NCBI RefSeq assembly: GCF_900230215.1
Contig: NZ_LT907982.1
Coordinates: forward strand, 3,458,001 to 3,522,000
Source of the DNA: Jatrophihabitans sp. GAS493
Lineage (GTDB): Bacteria; Actinomycetota; Actinomycetes; Mycobacteriales; Jatrophihabitantaceae
Length of the DNA: 64,000 bases
Reading direction: 5' to 3'
Below, one piece after another: positions 8,933-17,913 of the stretch (positions are counted from its first letter, which is position 1; each line of letters opens with the position of its first letter). The notes under the pieces were generated by a model that was not told the origin of the DNA, searched no databases, and saw only the letters and a program-made list of their open reading frames with translations. A program made the position numbers and the translations under genes.

Positions 8933-10982
8933 TCGGCGGACCCGCGCTTCCCTCGGTCACCACGACTGACGCCGCCTCCGGCGGCGCCACCTTCTTCACC
9001 GCGAATCCGGGTGGGGTGAGCGTCGGTTCAGCGTCCGCGCTCAGCTGCGAAGACGCCAACTGCCACGGAACGCTGGTGACCATGACGCCGGGTTGGAAGA
9101 GGAGCCTTCCCTTGAGGCGCAGCGCGGACTGGTTGTGCAGCAGGTGCTCCCACCAGTGGCCGACCACGTATTCGGGGATGAAGACGCTGACCACGTCGTT
9201 CGGTCGGTCCTCCCGCAGTTTGCGGACGTAGTCGACGACTGGGGTGGTGACCTCGCGGAAGGGTGACTCGATGATCGTCAGGGGCACCGGGAGATCGTGA
9301 CGCTCCCAGTCGGCGAGAAGGCTGCGCGTCTCGTCGTCGTCCATGCTCACGGTCAACGCGGTGAGTGTGTCGGGTCGAGTGGCCCGGGCGTAGGAGAGGG
9401 CCCGCAGGGTGGGTTTGTGCAGCTTGGAGACCAGCACCACCACGTGGTTTCGTGCCGGCAGCGTCAGCCCCGCCACCGGGGCGTCGAGTTCGCGACTGAC
9501 CCGGTTGTAGTGCTTGTTGATTCCGCGCATCAGTGCGTACAGCAGCGGCATCGCGATGAGGACGAGGTAGGCGCCCTTGGTGAACTTGGTCGCCGTGACG
9601 ATCACCAGCACCAGTCCGGTCATGCTGGCGCCGATGGTGTTGATGAGGCGTGAGCGCTGGATGCGGGAGCGGATCTGGGGGTCCCGTTCACTGCGCAGCG
9701 CGCGATTCCAGTGCCGAACCATCCCGGTCTGGCCGAGCGTGAACGAAGTGAAGACGCCCACGATGTACAGCTGGATAAGGCGGGTCGAGTCGGCCGAGTA
9801 GATGGCGATCAGGGCGCCGGCCACGACGGCCAGCATGATCACACCGTTGCTGTAGACGAGCCGGTCGCCCCGGGTGTGCAGCTGACGGGGCAGGTTCCGG
9901 TCCTGGGCCAGGATGGAGCCGAGCAGGGGGAAGCCGTTGAACGCGGTGTTGGCGGCCAGGATCAGGATGAGCGCGGTGACGGTCTGGATGTAGAAGAAGC
10001 CGATCGAATGCGGCCCTCCGAGAATGGAGGAGGCCAACTGCGCGATGACCGTGCGCTGCGGGGTGGTCTGGCAGTTGGCGAAGCCGATCAGGTCGCAGGT
10101 GTCGTTCGAGTCGACGATCTTCACCTTGCTGATCACTGCCAGCACCGTGATTCCCGCGAACATGGTCGCGGCGAGCCCGCCCATCAGCAGCAGGGTGGTA
10201 CGCGCGTTCTTCGCTTTGGGCGGTTTGAAGGCCGGCACACCGTTGGCGATCGCCTCGACCCCGGTGAGCGCTGTACAGCCCGAGGCGAAGGCTCGGAGGG
10301 CGAAGAAGATCAGCGCGAAGGCACCCATCGACCCGTACCCGGAGTGCGGAATGATCTCGTAGTGCGCGCTCTCGGCGACCGGCGGATGACCGGCGATGGC
10401 CTTCACCAAGCCGGTGATGATCATGAACGCGACGCCGACCGCAAACGCGTAGGTCGGCAGCGCGAAGGCACTCCCGGCCTCCTTCAGACCACGCAGATTC
10501 ATCGCGGCGAGCAGCGCGACGAAGCCCAACGCCATCAGCACTCGATGCTTATCCAGTGATGGCTCGGCCGAGATGATGTTGTCCACGCCTGAAGAGACCG
10601 AGACCGCAACCGTCATCACGTAGTCGACGAGCAGCGCACTGGCAACGATGACCCCGGCCGGCCGGCCGATGTTCTTGGTCGCCACCTCGTAGTCCCCGCC
10701 CCCGGTGGGGTAGGCGACGACGAGTTGCCGGTAGGAGGCGACCACGGTAACCAACAGCAGTACGACTCCGGCCGCCAACCAGGGGGCGAGAAAGAGGTAA
10801 GCCGTACCAGCCAGCGTCAGGACCAGCAGGATCTCCTGCGTTGCATAGGCCACGCTCGAGAGAGCGTCACTGGCGAAGATCGGCAGGGCGAGCCGCTTCG
10901 GAAGGAGCGTGTGCCCGGCACGGTCGGAACGCACGGGGCGGCCGATGATCAGGCGCTTCGCAACTCTCGTAACTACGGTCAC
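8922..10982 (-). CDS. APC-superfamily permease with cytoplasmic C-terminal domain
   Basis: A 686-residue transporter with about 12 hydrophobic membrane segments over residues 40-490, then a soluble domain of about 190 residues. The start is set at GTG 10982, giving an N terminus VTVVTRVAKRLIIG and then LPKRLALPIFASDALSSVAY, typical of this family; a longer reading would run into the divergent TrkA gene. The permease faces two TrkA-type regulatory proteins, an arrangement conserved in actinobacteria. This suggests a potassium or amino-acid transporter gated by nucleotide-binding proteins, but the substrate is not determined by the sequence. Confidence 0.9.
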   Translation of the reverse strand: MTVVTRVAKRLIIGRPVRSDRAGHTLLPKRLALPIFASDALSSVAYATQEILLVLTLAGTAYLFLAPWLAAGVVLLLVTVVASYRQLVVAYPTGGGDYEVATKNIGRPAGVIVASALLVDYVMTVAVSVSSGVDNIISAEPSLDKHRVLMALGFVALLAAMNLRGLKEAGSAFALPTYAFAVGVAFMIITGLVKAIAGHPPVAESAHYEIIPHSGYGSMGAFALIFFALRAFASGCTALTGVEAIANGVPAFKPPKAKNARTTLLLMGGLAATMFAGITVLAVISKVKIVDSNDTCDLIGFANCQTTPQRTVIAQLASSILGGPHSIGFFYIQTVTALILILAANTAFNGFPLLGSILAQDRNLPRQLHTRGDRLVYSNGVIMLAVVAGALIAIYSADSTRLIQLYIVGVFTSFTLGQTGMVRHWNRALRSERDPQIRSRIQRSRLINTIGASMTGLVLVIVTATKFTKGAYLVLIAMPLLYALMRGINKHYNRVSRELDAPVAGLTLPARNHVVVLVSKLHKPTLRALSYARATRPDTLTALTVSMDDDETRSLLADWERHDLPVPLTIIESPFREVTTPVVDYVRKLREDRPNDVVSVFIPEYVVGHWWEHLLHNQSALRLKGRLLFQPGVMVTSVPWQLASSQLSADAEPTLTPPGFAVKKVAPPEAASVVVTEGSAGPPSAN

Positions 10983-11243
10983 GCGATGCAGCGTACGTCC
11001 GCCACCGGGCACCCCATGCAGCCGTGCCACGTCAGCGTGGTCACAGCTGGCGGTGTCAGCCAGCTCACGCGCGCGATCAGTCGGTTGCGGTGGCGACGGG
11101 CGAGCCGAATAGCGGTACCGGCCCACTCGTCGGGGCTGTGTACCGTTTGGCCAGATAGATGTCCCCGGCAAGTAGGGGGATCGATAGAGCATCGGCAGCC
11201 ACGCAAGCCGGACGATCAAGCGGTGGAAGGAGATGTGCCCAGA

Positions 11244-11912
11244 GTGCACATCGTCATCATGGGGTGCGGACGAGTCGGATCGTCCCTGGCTCAGTCATTG
11301 GAGCGGCTCGCCCACAGCGTGGCCGTCATCGACCACAACGCCGACGCGTTCCGTCGCCTCGGCGAGGATTTCAAGGGCCGCACGGTGGTCGGCGTCGGGT
11401 TCGATCGGGAGACCCTGGAAGCCGCCGACATCGGCAATGCCGACGCCTTCGCGGCCGTGAGCAGCGGCGACAACTCGAACATCATCGCCGCCCGCGTGGC
11501 CCGCGAGACGTTCGGAGTCTCCCGGGTCGTCGCGCGCATCTACGACGCCAAACGGGCCGAGGTCTATGAGCGCCTGGGCATTCCCACCATCGCCACCGTC
11601 CCGTGGACGGCCAACCGCCTCCTCAAAGGCGTCCTGGGTGAGGCGACGGCCGAGGAGTGGCGCGACCCCTCCGGTGCCGTCGCAATGACCCAGGTAACCC
11701 CGCATGAGGGGTGGGTGGGGCGGCGCCTCACCGAGTTCGAATCGGTGACCGGAGCGCGGGTCGGACTCATCACCCGCTTCGGCATCGGCGAACTCCCCAC
11801 GCCCTCTACCCTCATCCAGTCCGGCGACGTGCTGCACATGCTCACCACCGATGAGCATGCCGAACTGCTCAGCACATCGGCGACCAACCCTCCTGAAGGA
11901 GCATCGGCATGA
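11244..11912 (+). CDS. TrkA-type NAD-binding potassium uptake regulator (first copy)
   Basis: A protein of about 222 residues with an N-terminal RCK/TrkA-N Rossmann domain (HIVIMGCGRVGSSLAQ, then an acidic VIDHN) and a TrkA-C domain ending in DVLHMLTT. It is a cytoplasmic gating or regulatory subunit for a potassium transporter (ceoB-like in mycobacteria). GTG 11244 is chosen because GGAAGGAG (11225-11232) lies 11 nt upstream; GTG 11235 in the same frame is only 2 nt from it. The stop overlaps the next trkA gene as ATGA, so the two are coupled. Confidence 0.92.
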   Translation: MHIVIMGCGRVGSSLAQSLERLAHSVAVIDHNADAFRRLGEDFKGRTVVGVGFDRETLEAADIGNADAFAAVSSGDNSNIIAARVARETFGVSRVVARIYDAKRAEVYERLGIPTIATVPWTANRLLKGVLGEATAEEWRDPSGAVAMTQVTPHEGWVGRRLTEFESVTGARVGLITRFGIGELPTPSTLIQSGDVLHMLTTDEHAELLSTSATNPPEGASA

Positions 11913-12565
11913 AGGTCGCCATCGCCGGAGCCGGCGCGGTCGGACGCTCAATCGCCCGCGAATTGCTGGAGAATCGCCACGACGTGCTCCTCATCGACAA
12001 GGACGCCAGCAAGATCACGCCGCGCCGGGTGCCGGGCGCAGAGTGGGTTCTGGCTGATGCCTGCGAGGTCGAGACGCTCGAGAAGGCCGGACTACAGGAC
12101 TACGAGGTGGTCATCGGCGCGACTGGCGACGACAAGGTAAATCTGGTCATCTCGCTGCTGGCCAAGACCGAGTTCTCGGTACGCCGCGTGGTCGCTCGCA
12201 TCAACCACCCCGCCAATGAGTGGCTCTTCACCGAGGCCTGGGGGGTCGACGTGGCGGTCTCCACGCCCCGGGTGCTGGCCGCGCTGGTCGAGGAGGCGGT
12301 CGAGGTGGGCGACATCGTTCGCCTCTTCAGCCTGCGGCAGGGCCAGGCCAACCTCATCGAGATCACCCTCTCGGCCACGGCACCCTGCGCCGGTCGGTCG
12401 GTCCGCGACCTGGCGCTACCTCAGGATGCCGCGCTGGTCGCGATCATCCGCGCGCGCCGGGTCATCTCGCCGACCCCGGAAGAGCCACTCGAGCCGGGCG
12501 ACGAGCTGCTATTCGTCGCGATGCCGGAGTCAGAGGCCGCTATCCGTAGCGTCGTCTGCGCCTGA
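11909..12565 (+). CDS. TrkA-type NAD-binding potassium uptake regulator (second copy)
   Basis: A 218-residue paralogue of the preceding gene (ceoC-like). It begins MKVAIAGAGAVGRSIARELL, a Rossmann GxGxxG fold with an acidic residue in LLIDKD, and ends with a TrkA-C domain (APCAGRSVRDLALP, PGDELLFVAM). GAAGGAG precedes the ATG by 9 nt and the start overlaps the upstream stop by 4 nt. The two proteins probably form a hetero-oligomer controlling a potassium transporter, perhaps the divergent permease. Its 3' end overlaps the convergent DUF3159 gene by 36 nt. Confidence 0.93.
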   Translation: MKVAIAGAGAVGRSIARELLENRHDVLLIDKDASKITPRRVPGAEWVLADACEVETLEKAGLQDYEVVIGATGDDKVNLVISLLAKTEFSVRRVVARINHPANEWLFTEAWGVDVAVSTPRVLAALVEEAVEVGDIVRLFSLRQGQANLIEITLSATAPCAGRSVRDLALPQDAALVAIIRARRVISPTPEEPLEPGDELLFVAMPESEAAIRSVVCA

Positions 12566-13462
12566 TCTCGGCTCGGAGGCGTCGGCGTCAGCAGCGATTC
12601 GGCGAGACGCCAGATCCGATTCGGCCAGTTCGACCCGAGCCCGCCGCACGATCCAGACCCCGAAAGCCAGCGCCGCGATGTAAGGCGGGAAGCCCATACC
12701 GATTCGGGCCACCGCCAGCCAACCGGTCGCGTTGTGCTGGAAGAGCGTCTGCTGAACGATGCCCCGGGCCAGGAAGACGAAGGCACCGACGGCGGTCGCC
12801 CAGGTGTAGGCCCGCAGCAGGGGCGGGCGTCGGTACCAGGGCACGAGTTCGGGCTCCGGCGCGCTCTCCGACTCACCGTCCGACTCACCCACCGGTCCGC
12901 CGTCCGGTCCAATGGCCGGTGAGGTGGCTGAGGTGGCTGAGGCGAGCGCCGACGGGTCGGCGCTCCCCTCAGCCTCGTGCTCCCCGTCCTGGGGGGTCGG
13001 GTCGAGGAATTCCCAGAGCACTCCGGCCAGCGGGCGCCGCACGAGCACCGAGATGAGCAGCGCTCCGCCGTAGATGAAACTGGTCCAGATGCCGAGTAGG
13101 AAGTACCCCTTGGCCTGGCCGGTCCGGGCCGCGATCACCGCCGCGACGACCACCCCGAAGAGCCCACTCAGGGCCTGCTGAATCGGCTGCCGGCGCAGCA
13201 GCCGGTAGATCGTCAGCAGAATCGCGGAGAGGACCGCGGCGACGATGGCCCGACGCAGGCCGAAGCGGGCATTGGCGATCACGAACACGACCGTGGGCAC
13301 CGCCGCGATAATGGTGCCGGAGATGCCGCCGATGCTGTTCAGCATCTGGGCGCGATACTGGTCTTTCAGACCGTCGCTGACCGCGGCTAGCTTTGCGTTC
13401 GGGCCGCCGTCGGAGTCGTGGTCGGTCTGCTCATCGGTGTCCTGGGGTTGGGACTCACTCAC
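12530..13462 (-). CDS. DUF3159 family membrane protein
   Basis: A protein of about 310 residues with five to six hydrophobic segments, including SGTIIAAVPTVVFVIA, RRAIVAAVLSAILLTIY and GVVVAAVIAART, and a polar, acidic loop of about 65 residues in the middle. The family is actinobacterial and unassigned; the placement beside OB-fold and DUF3710 genes is conserved. The GTG start at 13462 overlaps the stop of the OB-fold gene as GTGA, which favours it over an ATG 24 nt upstream. The 3' end overlaps the convergent trkA gene. Confidence 0.87.
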   Translation of the reverse strand: MSESQPQDTDEQTDHDSDGGPNAKLAAVSDGLKDQYRAQMLNSIGGISGTIIAAVPTVVFVIANARFGLRRAIVAAVLSAILLTIYRLLRRQPIQQALSGLFGVVVAAVIAARTGQAKGYFLLGIWTSFIYGGALLISVLVRRPLAGVLWEFLDPTPQDGEHEAEGSADPSALASATSATSPAIGPDGGPVGESDGESESAPEPELVPWYRRPPLLRAYTWATAVGAFVFLARGIVQQTLFQHNATGWLAVARIGMGFPPYIAALAFGVWIVRRARVELAESDLASRRIAADADASEPRSGADDATDSGL

Positions 13463-13821
13463 ACCGAGGCTCTCAGCTCGTACCACGGGTTGTAGATCGC
13501 CAGTCGCCCGTCATGGTCGCCGACGCGTCCCTTGACGAAGAGGCGACGACCCGGCTCGAGGCCGGCGATACGGCGTCGCCCCAGCCAGACCAGGTCGATC
13601 GCGGCGGAGCCGTCGAAGAGCTCGGCGGTGATGGTAGGCACGGTCTCGCGCGGAGTGTAGGAGACCGTGCGCAGGCGACCGGTGACCAGCACCTGTTCGC
13701 CCCGCACAATCGTGCCCAGCGCGACGGCGTCGCAGCGCGACACGTCGTACTTCAGCGACTCGGCATCGAGGATGTGCGCGTCGGCGGTAAGCCGGCGCAG
13801 TAGGGACGGACGACTGGACAC
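13459..13821 (-). CDS. OB-fold nucleic-acid-binding protein
   Basis: A 120-residue protein with a single OB-fold resembling the RecG-wedge/aspartyl-tRNA-synthetase type: strands in EQVLVTGRLRTVSYTP, TITAELFDGSAAIDLVWLG and RRLFVKGRVGDHDGRLAIYN. It probably binds single-stranded nucleic acid. It lies 9 nt after DUF3710 and overlaps the start of DUF3159 by 4 nt, so the three form an operon. No enzyme motif is present. Confidence 0.87.
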   Translation of the reverse strand: MSSRPSLLRRLTADAHILDAESLKYDVSRCDAVALGTIVRGEQVLVTGRLRTVSYTPRETVPTITAELFDGSAAIDLVWLGRRRIAGLEPGRRLFVKGRVGDHDGRLAIYNPWYELRASV

Positions 13822-13830
13822 GGGGTCAGC

Positions 13831-14469
13831 TTAGGCCTGATCCGCGTCCTGCGGTGCTACGACGTCCTTGGGAAGCGTCAGCGGCACCGGCTCGCGCACC
13901 GGGAGCGGATCGCTGCCCCGGACCACGACGATCTTGGCGAACGCGTCTTCGAAGACGCCGGCCTTCTCCCGGTCGGTCGCGGCTGGCCCGACGATCATGG
14001 CGCGCAGGAACCAGCGCGGCCCCTGGACACCGATGAAGCGGGCCGGCGTCTTGCCATCCGGCAGCACCAGGGTGGCGGCCAATTCGGTACCGAACGGGCC
14101 GTCGGGTGAGTCGCTTCCCGCGCCCCCCTGGGCCACCAGGGACTCGGCGATCTCGTTTCGTACCTCGTCCCAGATCTGCTCACTGCGGGGCGCGGCGAAG
14201 ACACCGATCTGCATCTGACTCTGGTCGGCGACGAGGGTGGCGAAGACGACCTGCTGGGCCTCGTTGACGTCCAGGCGCACGTCCACTCCGGGCCAGATCG
14301 GCACGCGCAGCGCTCCGAGATCGATTCGGGTGACCTCGTCATCGGGGGCATCCCGCTCGTCGAAGGGCCCGGTGGTCGGCTCGGGCTCCTCGCGCTGCTT
14401 GACGTCCCACGGTGGGGTGGCGTCCAGCTTCGACAGCTCAGTGCGTTTCTCGCGGCGACGAAACGCCAT
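13831..14469 (-). CDS. DUF3710 family protein
   Basis: A protein of about 212 residues with a basic start (MAFRRREKRTELSKL) and an acidic linker before a compact domain (LRVPIWPGVDVRLDVNE, RFIGVQGPRWFLRAMIVGP). The family is actinobacterial and uncharacterised, and is regularly found between dut and the OB-fold gene, as here. The ATG at 14469 is chosen because AAGGAGAG lies 5 nt upstream; a longer reading adds nine residues. It heads the DUF3710 / OB-fold / DUF3159 operon. Confidence 0.88.
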   Translation of the reverse strand: MAFRRREKRTELSKLDATPPWDVKQREEPEPTTGPFDERDAPDDEVTRIDLGALRVPIWPGVDVRLDVNEAQQVVFATLVADQSQMQIGVFAAPRSEQIWDEVRNEIAESLVAQGGAGSDSPDGPFGTELAATLVLPDGKTPARFIGVQGPRWFLRAMIVGPAATDREKAGVFEDAFAKIVVVRGSDPLPVREPVPLTLPKDVVAPQDADQA

Positions 14470-14540
14470 CAGTTCTCTCCTTGGGCCCGTGGACATCTGC
14501 CGTCCACTACTTCAGTATTCGCGCTCTTCATCAAACTCGC

Positions 14541-14990
14541 CTACACAGCGCCCAGCCCGGGCGCCCCGCCGGTCGATCCGTGGCCGCCCGCTGCGCGGTC
14601 GGTCGCCGTCAATTCTTCGACCTCGACGAAGCGTGACCACGCGACCCGCTGGATGATCAGCTGAGCAATCCGGTCGCCGCGGCGCAACTGTACGGCAGCG
14701 CACGGATCAAGGTTGATCAGGTTTACCTTGACCTCGCCTCGGTAACCGGAGTCGATTGTGCCAGGCGCGTTGACGATCGAGATCCCCGACCGCGCGGCGA
14801 GTCCCGAGCGGGGGTGAACGAATCCGGCCCAGCCGTCGGGAAGCTCGATGGCGATGCCGGTCGCGACCAGCACGCGCTCACCCGGGGCCAACTCGACGTC
14901 CTCGACGGTGGTCAGATCCGCACCGGCGTCGCCGGCCATCGCGTACCGGGGCAGCACCGCATCTGGATGCAACCGCCGGACCCGCACCAT
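14541..14990 (-). CDS. dut: Deoxyuridine 5'-triphosphate nucleotidohydrolase (dUTPase)
   Basis: A 149-residue trimeric dUTPase that hydrolyses dUTP to dUMP and keeps uracil out of DNA. All five motifs are present: [20 protein letters not shown], the uracil-binding [23 protein letters not shown], and the C-terminal glycine-rich P-loop-like [11 protein letters not shown] 14990 gives the usual length; a GTG one codon earlier is possible. It lies 71 nt upstream of DUF3710 on the same strand. Confidence 0.97.
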   Translation of the reverse strand: MVRVRRLHPDAVLPRYAMAGDAGADLTTVEDVELAPGERVLVATGIAIELPDGWAGFVHPRSGLAARSGISIVNAPGTIDSGYRGEVKVNLINLDPCAAVQLRRGDRIAQLIIQRVAWSRFVEVEELTATDRAAGGHGSTGGAPGLGAV

Positions 14991-15106
14991 CACAGTCGCT
15001 TCGGACCGATCAGGCGCATCACCCGGCGTCGCCGAGCCGACGATGCGCGCAGGTCCCGTCCCCGAGAGATCGTCCACGGGCCGAAACCCTACCCGGCCGG
15101 CGGCGC

Positions 15107-15112
15107 TAGGCT
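15107..15112 (+). promoter_or_regulatory. -10 box (TAGGCT) for apparently leaderless DUF3093 gene
   Basis: TAGGCT fits the actinobacterial TANNNT -10 consensus and ends 7 nt before the GTG start at 15120, which would put the transcription start on the start codon. No ribosome-binding site is visible. The leaderless reading is inferred from spacing. Confidence 0.55.
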
Positions 15113-15119
15113 GTCCGGC

Positions 15120-15647
15120 GTGGACGAGTCCGAGCGCAACACCGCCGAGCAGGCCGCCGAACGCGCCGCCATCGAGCGCGATGCGGTGGCTCACGCCATC
15201 AACTACCGCGAACGGCTTCGGACGCCGTGGTGGTGGTATCTGGTCGGCCTCGCCGCCGCCTCGGTGCTGGCCGCCGAGTTCCACATCTCCGGCCTCCGAC
15301 TGACCGACTGGATCCCGTTCGGCGTGCTCCTGCCGTTGTCGGCCTTCATCGTCTGGTCCTTCGGGCGCAGCGATCTGAGGATCGCCGACGGCGAACTCAC
15401 GGTTCGGGGCGCCCACCTGCCGCTGCGCTACGTCGGGGCGGTGGTGGAGTTGGACAGCACCACGCTGCGCCGGGTCGTCGGGCGGGAGGGTGACCCGCAG
15501 GCGTTCGTCTCGATCCGCCCGTTCGTCGGCCCCGGAGTGCAGGTGCTGATCGAGGATCCGGATGACCCGACCCCGTACTGGATCCTGAGTACCCGCCACC
15601 CGCACGAGGTGGCGACGTTGCTGCGCAGCGTCGCCTCGCAGCGATGA
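15120..15647 (+). CDS. DUF3093 family membrane protein
   Basis: A protein of about 175 residues: an N-terminal helical polar stretch, two membrane segments ([15 protein letters not shown] and [13 protein letters not shown]), then a soluble PH-like beta domain ([28 protein letters not shown]). This layout is that of the actinobacterial DUF3093 family, commonly placed next to dut. It is divergent from dut across 129 bp and overlaps the next SDR gene by ATGA. Function is unknown. Confidence 0.85.
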   Translation: MDESERNTAEQAAERAAIERDAVAHAINYRERLRTPWWWYLVGLAAASVLAAEFHISGLRLTDWIPFGVLLPLSAFIVWSFGRSDLRIADGELTVRGAHLPLRYVGAVVELDSTTLRRVVGREGDPQAFVSIRPFVGPGVQVLIEDPDDPTPYWILSTRHPHEVATLLRSVASQR

Positions 15648-16399
15648 ACCGCTTCGACGAACGAGTCGCGGTCATCACCGGGGCCAGCCGCGGAATCGGC
15701 CTGGCCATCGCCCAGCGCCTCGTCGACGAGGGGGCGCGAGTCTGCGTCACCGCCCGCAAACCGGAGGCGCTCATCGAGGCGGTCCGGGTCCTCGGTGGAG
15801 AAGGACACGCGATCGGAATCGCCGGGCGCGCCGATGACACAGACCACCAGAGCGATGTGGTCGCGCAGACCATCGCCACCTTCGGTCGTCTCGACGTCCT
15901 GGTCAACAACACCGGAATCAACCCGGCCTACGGACCGCTCACCGAACTGGACGATGGCGTCGCCCGCAAGATCATGGACGTGAACGTCCTGAGCGCGCTC
16001 GGCTGGGTGCGGGCGGCCCGTCGCAGCGGCTTCGGCGACGCCGGGGGCGCCTCGATCGTCAACGTGGCCTCGATCGCCGGCCTGCTCCCCTCACCGGGCA
16101 TCGCCTACTACGGCGTCAGCAAGTCGGCGCTCATCGGACTCACCGCCCAGCTCGCTCTCGAACTCAGCCCGAGCGTGCGGGTCAATGCGGTGGCCCCGGC
16201 GGTCGTCAAGACGCGTTTCGCAGCAGCGCTCTACGAAGGGCGCGAGGCGGAGGCGGCGGCCCAGTACCCGCTGAAGCGACTAGGCGAGCCGGAGGACATC
16301 GCCAGTGCGGTGGCCTTCCTGGCCTCCGACGACGCGGCCTGGATCACCGGTCAGACGCTCTTGATCGACGGCGGTGTCTCGCTGCGCAGCGGTCACTAG
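15644..16399 (+). CDS. SDR-family oxidoreductase (FabG-like)
   Basis: A 251-residue short-chain dehydrogenase/reductase. The cofactor motif is TGASRGIG near residue 14, the NNTG motif is present, and the catalytic Ser and YGVSK (Tyr-x-x-x-Lys) lie near residue 157-161; the C terminus [17 protein letters not shown] is typical of FabG-like enzymes. It should use NAD(P)H to reduce a ketone or oxidise an alcohol; the substrate is unknown. The start overlaps the DUF3093 stop by 4 nt. A strong hairpin follows the stop codon. Confidence 0.92.
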   Translation: MNRFDERVAVITGASRGIGLAIAQRLVDEGARVCVTARKPEALIEAVRVLGGEGHAIGIAGRADDTDHQSDVVAQTIATFGRLDVLVNNTGINPAYGPLTELDDGVARKIMDVNVLSALGWVRAARRSGFGDAGGASIVNVASIAGLLPSPGIAYYGVSKSALIGLTAQLALELSPSVRVNAVAPAVVKTRFAAALYEGREAEAAAQYPLKRLGEPEDIASAVAFLASDDAAWITGQTLLIDGGVSLRSGH

Positions 16400-16412
16400 T
16401 GATCAGAACGAC

Positions 16413-16448
16413 AGCGTCCCGCACGCCCGATCGGGCTTGCGGGACGCT
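16413..16448. terminator. Bidirectional hairpin terminator
   Basis: An 11-bp perfect stem, AGCGTCCCGCA paired with TGCGGGACGCT, around a 14-nt loop, lies between the convergent SDR and DUF4193 genes. No strong U-tract is present, as is common in high-GC actinobacteria. Confidence 0.75.
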
Positions 16449-16501
16449 GCTCACGTAACTGTCTCGGTGGCGCTACGGCCGCCGCGGCCGATCCTGGGGG
16501 A

Positions 16502-16810
16502 TCAGGCGCAGTCGCGGCAGATGTAACGGCCGCCCTTCTCCCGGGCGAGCCGGCTCCGGTGGTGAACCAGGAAGCAGCTCGAGCAGGTGAATTCGTCATC
16601 CTGCTTTGGGAGAACCCGAACGGTCAGTTCCTCCCCGGACAGACCCGAAAGGTCCGCACCTGGGAGTTCGAGGGATTCGGCAAGTTCGGTCTCGTCGACG
16701 TCGATGGAACCCGATTGGGCTTCGGCGCGTCGAGCTTTCAGTTCTTCGAGCGAGTCCTCGCTCAGTTCGTCGGCTTCGCCCCGGCGGGGGGCGTCATAAT
16801 CGGTGGCCAT
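16502..16810 (-). CDS. DUF4193 family protein (102 aa)
   Basis: A short acidic protein beginning MATDYDAPR with a C-terminal zinc-binding pair: CSSC near residues 76-79 and CRDC near residues 98-101. That matches the actinobacterial DUF4193 family, encoded near cei and suhB. The acidic N-terminal half and compact zinc knuckle suggest a binding protein, for example to RNA polymerase, but nothing in the sequence proves it. GAGGAG lies about 11 nt before the ATG. Confidence 0.9.
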   Translation of the reverse strand: MATDYDAPRRGEADELSEDSLEELKARRAEAQSGSIDVDETELAESLELPGADLSGLSGEELTVRVLPKQDDEFTCSSCFLVHHRSRLAREKGGRYICRDCA

Positions 16811-17317
16811 CGTCCGTCAACTCCTCGATCGGCTCGCCGCTAAGCTGTGCTCAGCTGTGGTCAATCTCATCTAGTCATATCTGTGTCAGTTTCCCGGTTC
16901 TTGTCCGGCGCTCATGCAACGTTTCGATCCTGGATTTTGTGCCCGCTATCGTCCTGCCTCTTCTGAGTCCAGTTTCCGGCGAATTTTGTCGGTGAGTCTG
17001 TCATCCTTGTCGGCAATGCTGTACCTGGGGTGTCTGGTGGGTCTCTGCTGGGTGTATCGGGGTGCTGCAGGGGATGGTGCAGTCGTTGGTTCAGGGGATG
17101 TTCCCGACTTGGCCTCTGACCGAGCCTCTGACCGAGGAACCTCGGCGGCGAGACTTTACCGCGTCTTCGTTGCGCCCTAACGACAGGGCACGCCTGCGCA
17201 TTCCCGACGGCGAGTCGAGCTAGGCTGCACCTCACCGAAACGAACCAAGAACGCTTGCAGTACGCGACCGAAGAACCACTCTGAACACCAGACCGGAAAC
17301 ATCAGGAGATGCCCAGC
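16811..17317. other. Intergenic region, no convincing gene
   Basis: About 500 bp between divergent DUF4193 and LytR_C genes, longer than any other spacer here. I see no open frame with family resemblance or a ribosome-binding site. It contains a 12-bp direct repeat (gcctctgaccga, about 17112-17135) and a TAGGCT box at 17221-17226 that could be the -10 of the downstream gene. No tRNA or riboswitch fold was recognised. Confidence 0.5.
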
Positions 17318-17860
17318 GTGGCTGCACAGTCCGCTCGACGACCACTGCCAGCACTGGCCTTTCTTCTCGGCCTGTCGCTGCTGACAGCGCTGGTCTGGTG
17401 GCGGGTGATCCATCGTTCGGAGGCTGATACCGCTGGGGCGAGTCCGAATCCGACCTGCGCGCCGGCGAACCCGAATGTGGTGCCGCAGCCTGCGACGGTG
17501 AGCCTTCAGGTGAGGAACTCCACAAATCGTGTCGGGCTGGCAGCGAAGGCGAGCAAGGCGCTGAGCTCAGCCAACTTCAAGTTGGCCGCGCCACCGGACA
17601 ACGTGGCCCCGATGGTCCCGGGCATCGCCGTCATCAAATACGCCCAGACCGACGAAGGCGCGGCGAAGCTGGTGGCCACCTACATCCCGGGGGCGACGCT
17701 GACCGTGGCGACGCCGGCGGCCGGTCAGGTCGAGATCGATCTGGGGGCAAAGTTCGTCTCTGTCGCCAGCGCGGCCAACGCGGCGAAGGCCCTTAAGGCG
17801 GCGAAGCTGACGCTGGCTCCGCCGGTCGTCTCCGCGGCGACGGCATCCGCAACCTGCTGA
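17318..17860 (+). CDS. LytR C-terminal-domain membrane protein (Cei-like)
   Basis: A protein of about 180 residues with one N-terminal membrane helix (ALAFLLGLSLLTALVWW) and an extracytoplasmic LytR_C domain with VSLQVRNSTNRVGLAAKASKAL followed by a second half. Mycobacterial homologues at this position, next to suhB, are linked to envelope integrity. GTG 17318 is preferred over ATG 17309 because AGGAG (17304-17308) lies 9 nt before the GTG but overlaps the ATG. The C-terminal region is rich in Ala, Lys and Val. Confidence 0.87.
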   Translation: MAAQSARRPLPALAFLLGLSLLTALVWWRVIHRSEADTAGASPNPTCAPANPNVVPQPATVSLQVRNSTNRVGLAAKASKALSSANFKLAAPPDNVAPMVPGIAVIKYAQTDEGAAKLVATYIPGATLTVATPAAGQVEIDLGAKFVSVASAANAAKALKAAKLTLAPPVVSAATASATC

Positions 17861-17913
17861 CCGATCCAACTCCCCGATCCAACCTGCGGCCTTGGCTGGC
17901 TCGCCTGCGCGAT

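Noticed and set aside
8111-9019. Long open frame of 302 codons on the plus strand across the RNA methyltransferase gene
   Set aside because: It is antisense to a gene with clear family motifs, has Arg/Pro/Gly-biased composition typical of a GC-rich shadow frame and no ribosome-binding site.
9711-10559. 282-codon plus-strand frame across the APC permease
   Set aside because: Acidic/Arg/Gln-rich translation is the usual shadow of membrane-helix codons; permease motifs on the other strand are decisive.
16914-17180. 88-codon frame in the long spacer before the LytR_C gene
   Set aside because: It has a weakly hydrophobic middle but no ribosome-binding site, no family resemblance and atypical codon use.
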